Origin: 2-02-FULL-45-10 sp046590235
GTDB taxonomy: Bacteria > Patescibacteriota > Patescibacteriia > Magasanikbacterales > GWA2-37-8
Direction of reading: 5' to 3'
Assembly (NCBI GenBank): GCA_046590235.1
Contig: JBKJTY010000014.1
Coordinates: forward strand, 1-6,346
DNA length: 6,346 nt
The notes under the pieces are model-generated. The model searched no databases and was not told the origin of the DNA. It was given only the letters and a program-made list of their open reading frames with translations. Both the position numbers and the translations under genes were made by a program. Positions within the stretch are counted from its first letter, which is position 1. Each line of letters opens with the position of its first letter. Positions 5,560 to 6,346 of this stretch are shown in pieces.

Positions 5560-5805
5560 ATGAACGAAGAAAAGTTTATCGCTATCGTTATGGAAACGCA
5601 GAAACGGGTGGAGCAATTAGAACAGTACGGTTTTACCTCGGCTGATCGAGAACGGATAGAGGCAATTTTTAATTTTGCCGGAGAAACAGCCGTTGAGATT
5701 AAAGATGTCAAAGAGGAAATTGGGCATGTAAATGCAACAGTAAAAAGAATAGTAGATAAGCTTGATGTGATGGATAAACGGTTAATCAAGGTAGAATCTC
5801 GTTAA
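5560..5805 (+). CDS. Short coiled-coil protein of unknown function
   Basis: An 81-aa, highly charged protein with no signal peptide or membrane span. The C-terminal half (about 45-80, KDVKEEIGHVNATVKRIVDK onward) has heptad-spaced Ile/Val/Leu, ending LDVMDKRLIKVES, typical of a parallel coiled coil. The N-terminal part is also predicted helical by eye. No catalytic motif is seen. The ATG at 5560 has no Shine-Dalgarno; an internal ATG at 5590 (residue 11, METQKRVEQL) is an alternative if the promoter at 5529-5557 is real. Its TAA directly abuts the ATG of the RNA methyltransferase gene, so the two are almost certainly cotranscribed and perhaps translationally coupled. An oligomerisation or scaffold role would be a guess; the family is not recognised. 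Confidence 0.75.
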   Translation: MNEEKFIAIVMETQKRVEQLEQYGFTSADRERIEAIFNFAGETAVEIKDVKEEIGHVNATVKRIVDKLDVMDKRLIKVESR

Positions 5806-6346
5806 ATGAAAAAAGGCCTCCCACAACCATTTTTAGACCGGTTAGCCGAGATATTCGGGGCTAACATGATTTCAGTTCTCGAAAAAACATTTATAGAACG
5901 TCCGACTACATTCCGTGTTAATACGCTTAAAGCCAAACGTGAGGAAGTGCTTGAGGTGTTACAGCAAGAAGGATTTAAAGTGCGCCGCGTACCATGGTTT
6001 AGTGATGCGTTTATTTTAGAAAACCGAAAATTAAGTGAGCTTCAAAAATTACCTCTGTATGTTGAAGGTAAAATTTACGTACAGAGTTTGGCAAGTATGG
6101 TGCCGCCCGTTGTCCTTGACCCAAAACCGGGGGAGAAGGTGCTCGACCTCACCGCTGCGCCAGGCAGCAAAACCAGTCAGATGGCTGCGATGATGAAAAA
6201 CTCCGGTGAACTAGTTGCTAATGATAATAATGAAATCCGCGTTGAAAAATTAAAACATAATTTAAAACTACTCGGCGTCGCCGGTGTCATTCCCGCGCAG
6301 GCCATGCCTACCGGCAGGCAGGCGGGAATCCAGGATACGTCGTTCG
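5806..6346 (+). CDS. RsmB/NOP2/Sun-family RNA (cytosine-C5) methyltransferase, 5' part
   Basis: Only the first 180 codons are in the window; the frame is still open at the right edge. The family transfers a methyl group from S-adenosylmethionine to C5 of cytosine in rRNA or tRNA. RPTTFRVNTLK (32-42) matches the N-terminal R-x-N-T-L signature, YVQSLASMVPPVVLDPKPGE (91-110) is the segment preceding the fold, and VLDLTAAPGSKTSQMA (112-127) is SAM-binding motif I (canonical DxCAAPGGKT; here Thr and Ser replace Cys and Gly). LVANDNNEIRVEKLKHNLK (136-154) covers motif II. The catalytic cysteines of motifs IV and VI would lie beyond the window. The start at 5806 abuts the preceding stop. Residues 161-176 (VIPAQAMPTGRQAGIQ) are encoded by an in-frame palindromic repeat, placed between helix B and strand 3. 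Whether it is rsmB, rsmF-like or a tRNA enzyme cannot be told from this part. Confidence 0.92.
   Translation, partial: MKKGLPQPFLDRLAEIFGANMISVLEKTFIERPTTFRVNTLKAKREEVLEVLQQEGFKVRRVPWFSDAFILENRKLSELQKLPLYVEGKIYVQSLASMVPPVVLDPKPGEKVLDLTAAPGSKTSQMAAMMKNSGELVANDNNEIRVEKLKHNLKLLGVAGVIPAQAMPTGRQAGIQDTSF
6286..6333 (+). repeat. Dispersed palindromic repeat inserted in frame in the methyltransferase gene
   Basis: The 48 nt (16 codons) begin GTCATTCCCGCG and end GCGGGAATCCAG, the same core as the arms at 2402-2476. ATTCCCGC (6289-6296) pairs with GCGGGAAT (6322-6329). The centre carries a nested palindromic piece, TGCCT (6305-6309) with AGGCA (6316-6320). Relative to a basic 27-nt unit the nested piece adds 21 nt, so both core and insert are multiples of three and the reading frame is kept, encoding VIPAQAMPTGRQAGIQ. 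Confidence 0.88.

Overview
The window looks like chromosomal DNA from a Candidate Phyla Radiation / Patescibacteria (Parcubacteria-like) genome. The clues are moderate GC, compact housekeeping genes packed with 0-3 nt gaps, core genes that mostly lack a Shine-Dalgarno sequence, and the dispersed GTCATTCCCGCG...CGGGAATCCA palindromic repeat, including the nested form that reads VIPAQAMPTGRQAGIQ. Lineage placement is an inference from style and remembered sequence character, not from a search. All seven visible + strand stops and the one - strand stop are TAA, and no gene needs a recoded stop.

Layout: (1) 1-860 holds an unrecognised acidic protein gene (GTG start preferred at 89, but the frame is open to the left edge) followed by two hairpins, the second a good intrinsic terminator. 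(2) 870-3592 is a core operon behind a near-consensus promoter: adk (adenylate kinase), map (methionine aminopeptidase), a 75-bp perfect inverted-repeat element, ruvX/yqgF (Holliday junction resolvase-like / pre-16S rRNA nuclease) and recO (recombination mediator). (3) 3593-4003 is not empty. It carries a convergent - strand gene for a 75-aa small membrane protein with a consensus promoter (TTGACA-17-TATACT), a strong ribosome-binding site and a symmetrical hairpin between its stop and the recO stop. A weaker divergent promoter there probably drives asnS. (4) 4004-5474 is asnS (asparaginyl-tRNA synthetase), complete, with a GC-rich terminator. (5) 5560-6346 is a short coiled-coil protein gene directly abutting (TAA|ATG) the 5' part of an RsmB/NOP2/Sun-family RNA cytosine-C5 methyltransferase that runs off the window.

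Functionally the recognised genes serve nucleotide homeostasis, N-terminal methionine removal, recombination/rRNA processing, tRNA charging and RNA methylation. No defence system, CRISPR array, transposase, tRNA or rRNA is visible. The most unusual signal is a copy of the dispersed palindromic repeat, itself carrying a 21-nt nested insertion, lying in frame inside the methyltransferase coding sequence and kept open. This parallels the Rickettsia palindromic elements that encode peptide insertions. The second is the orphan - strand small membrane protein gene with near-perfect expression signals.
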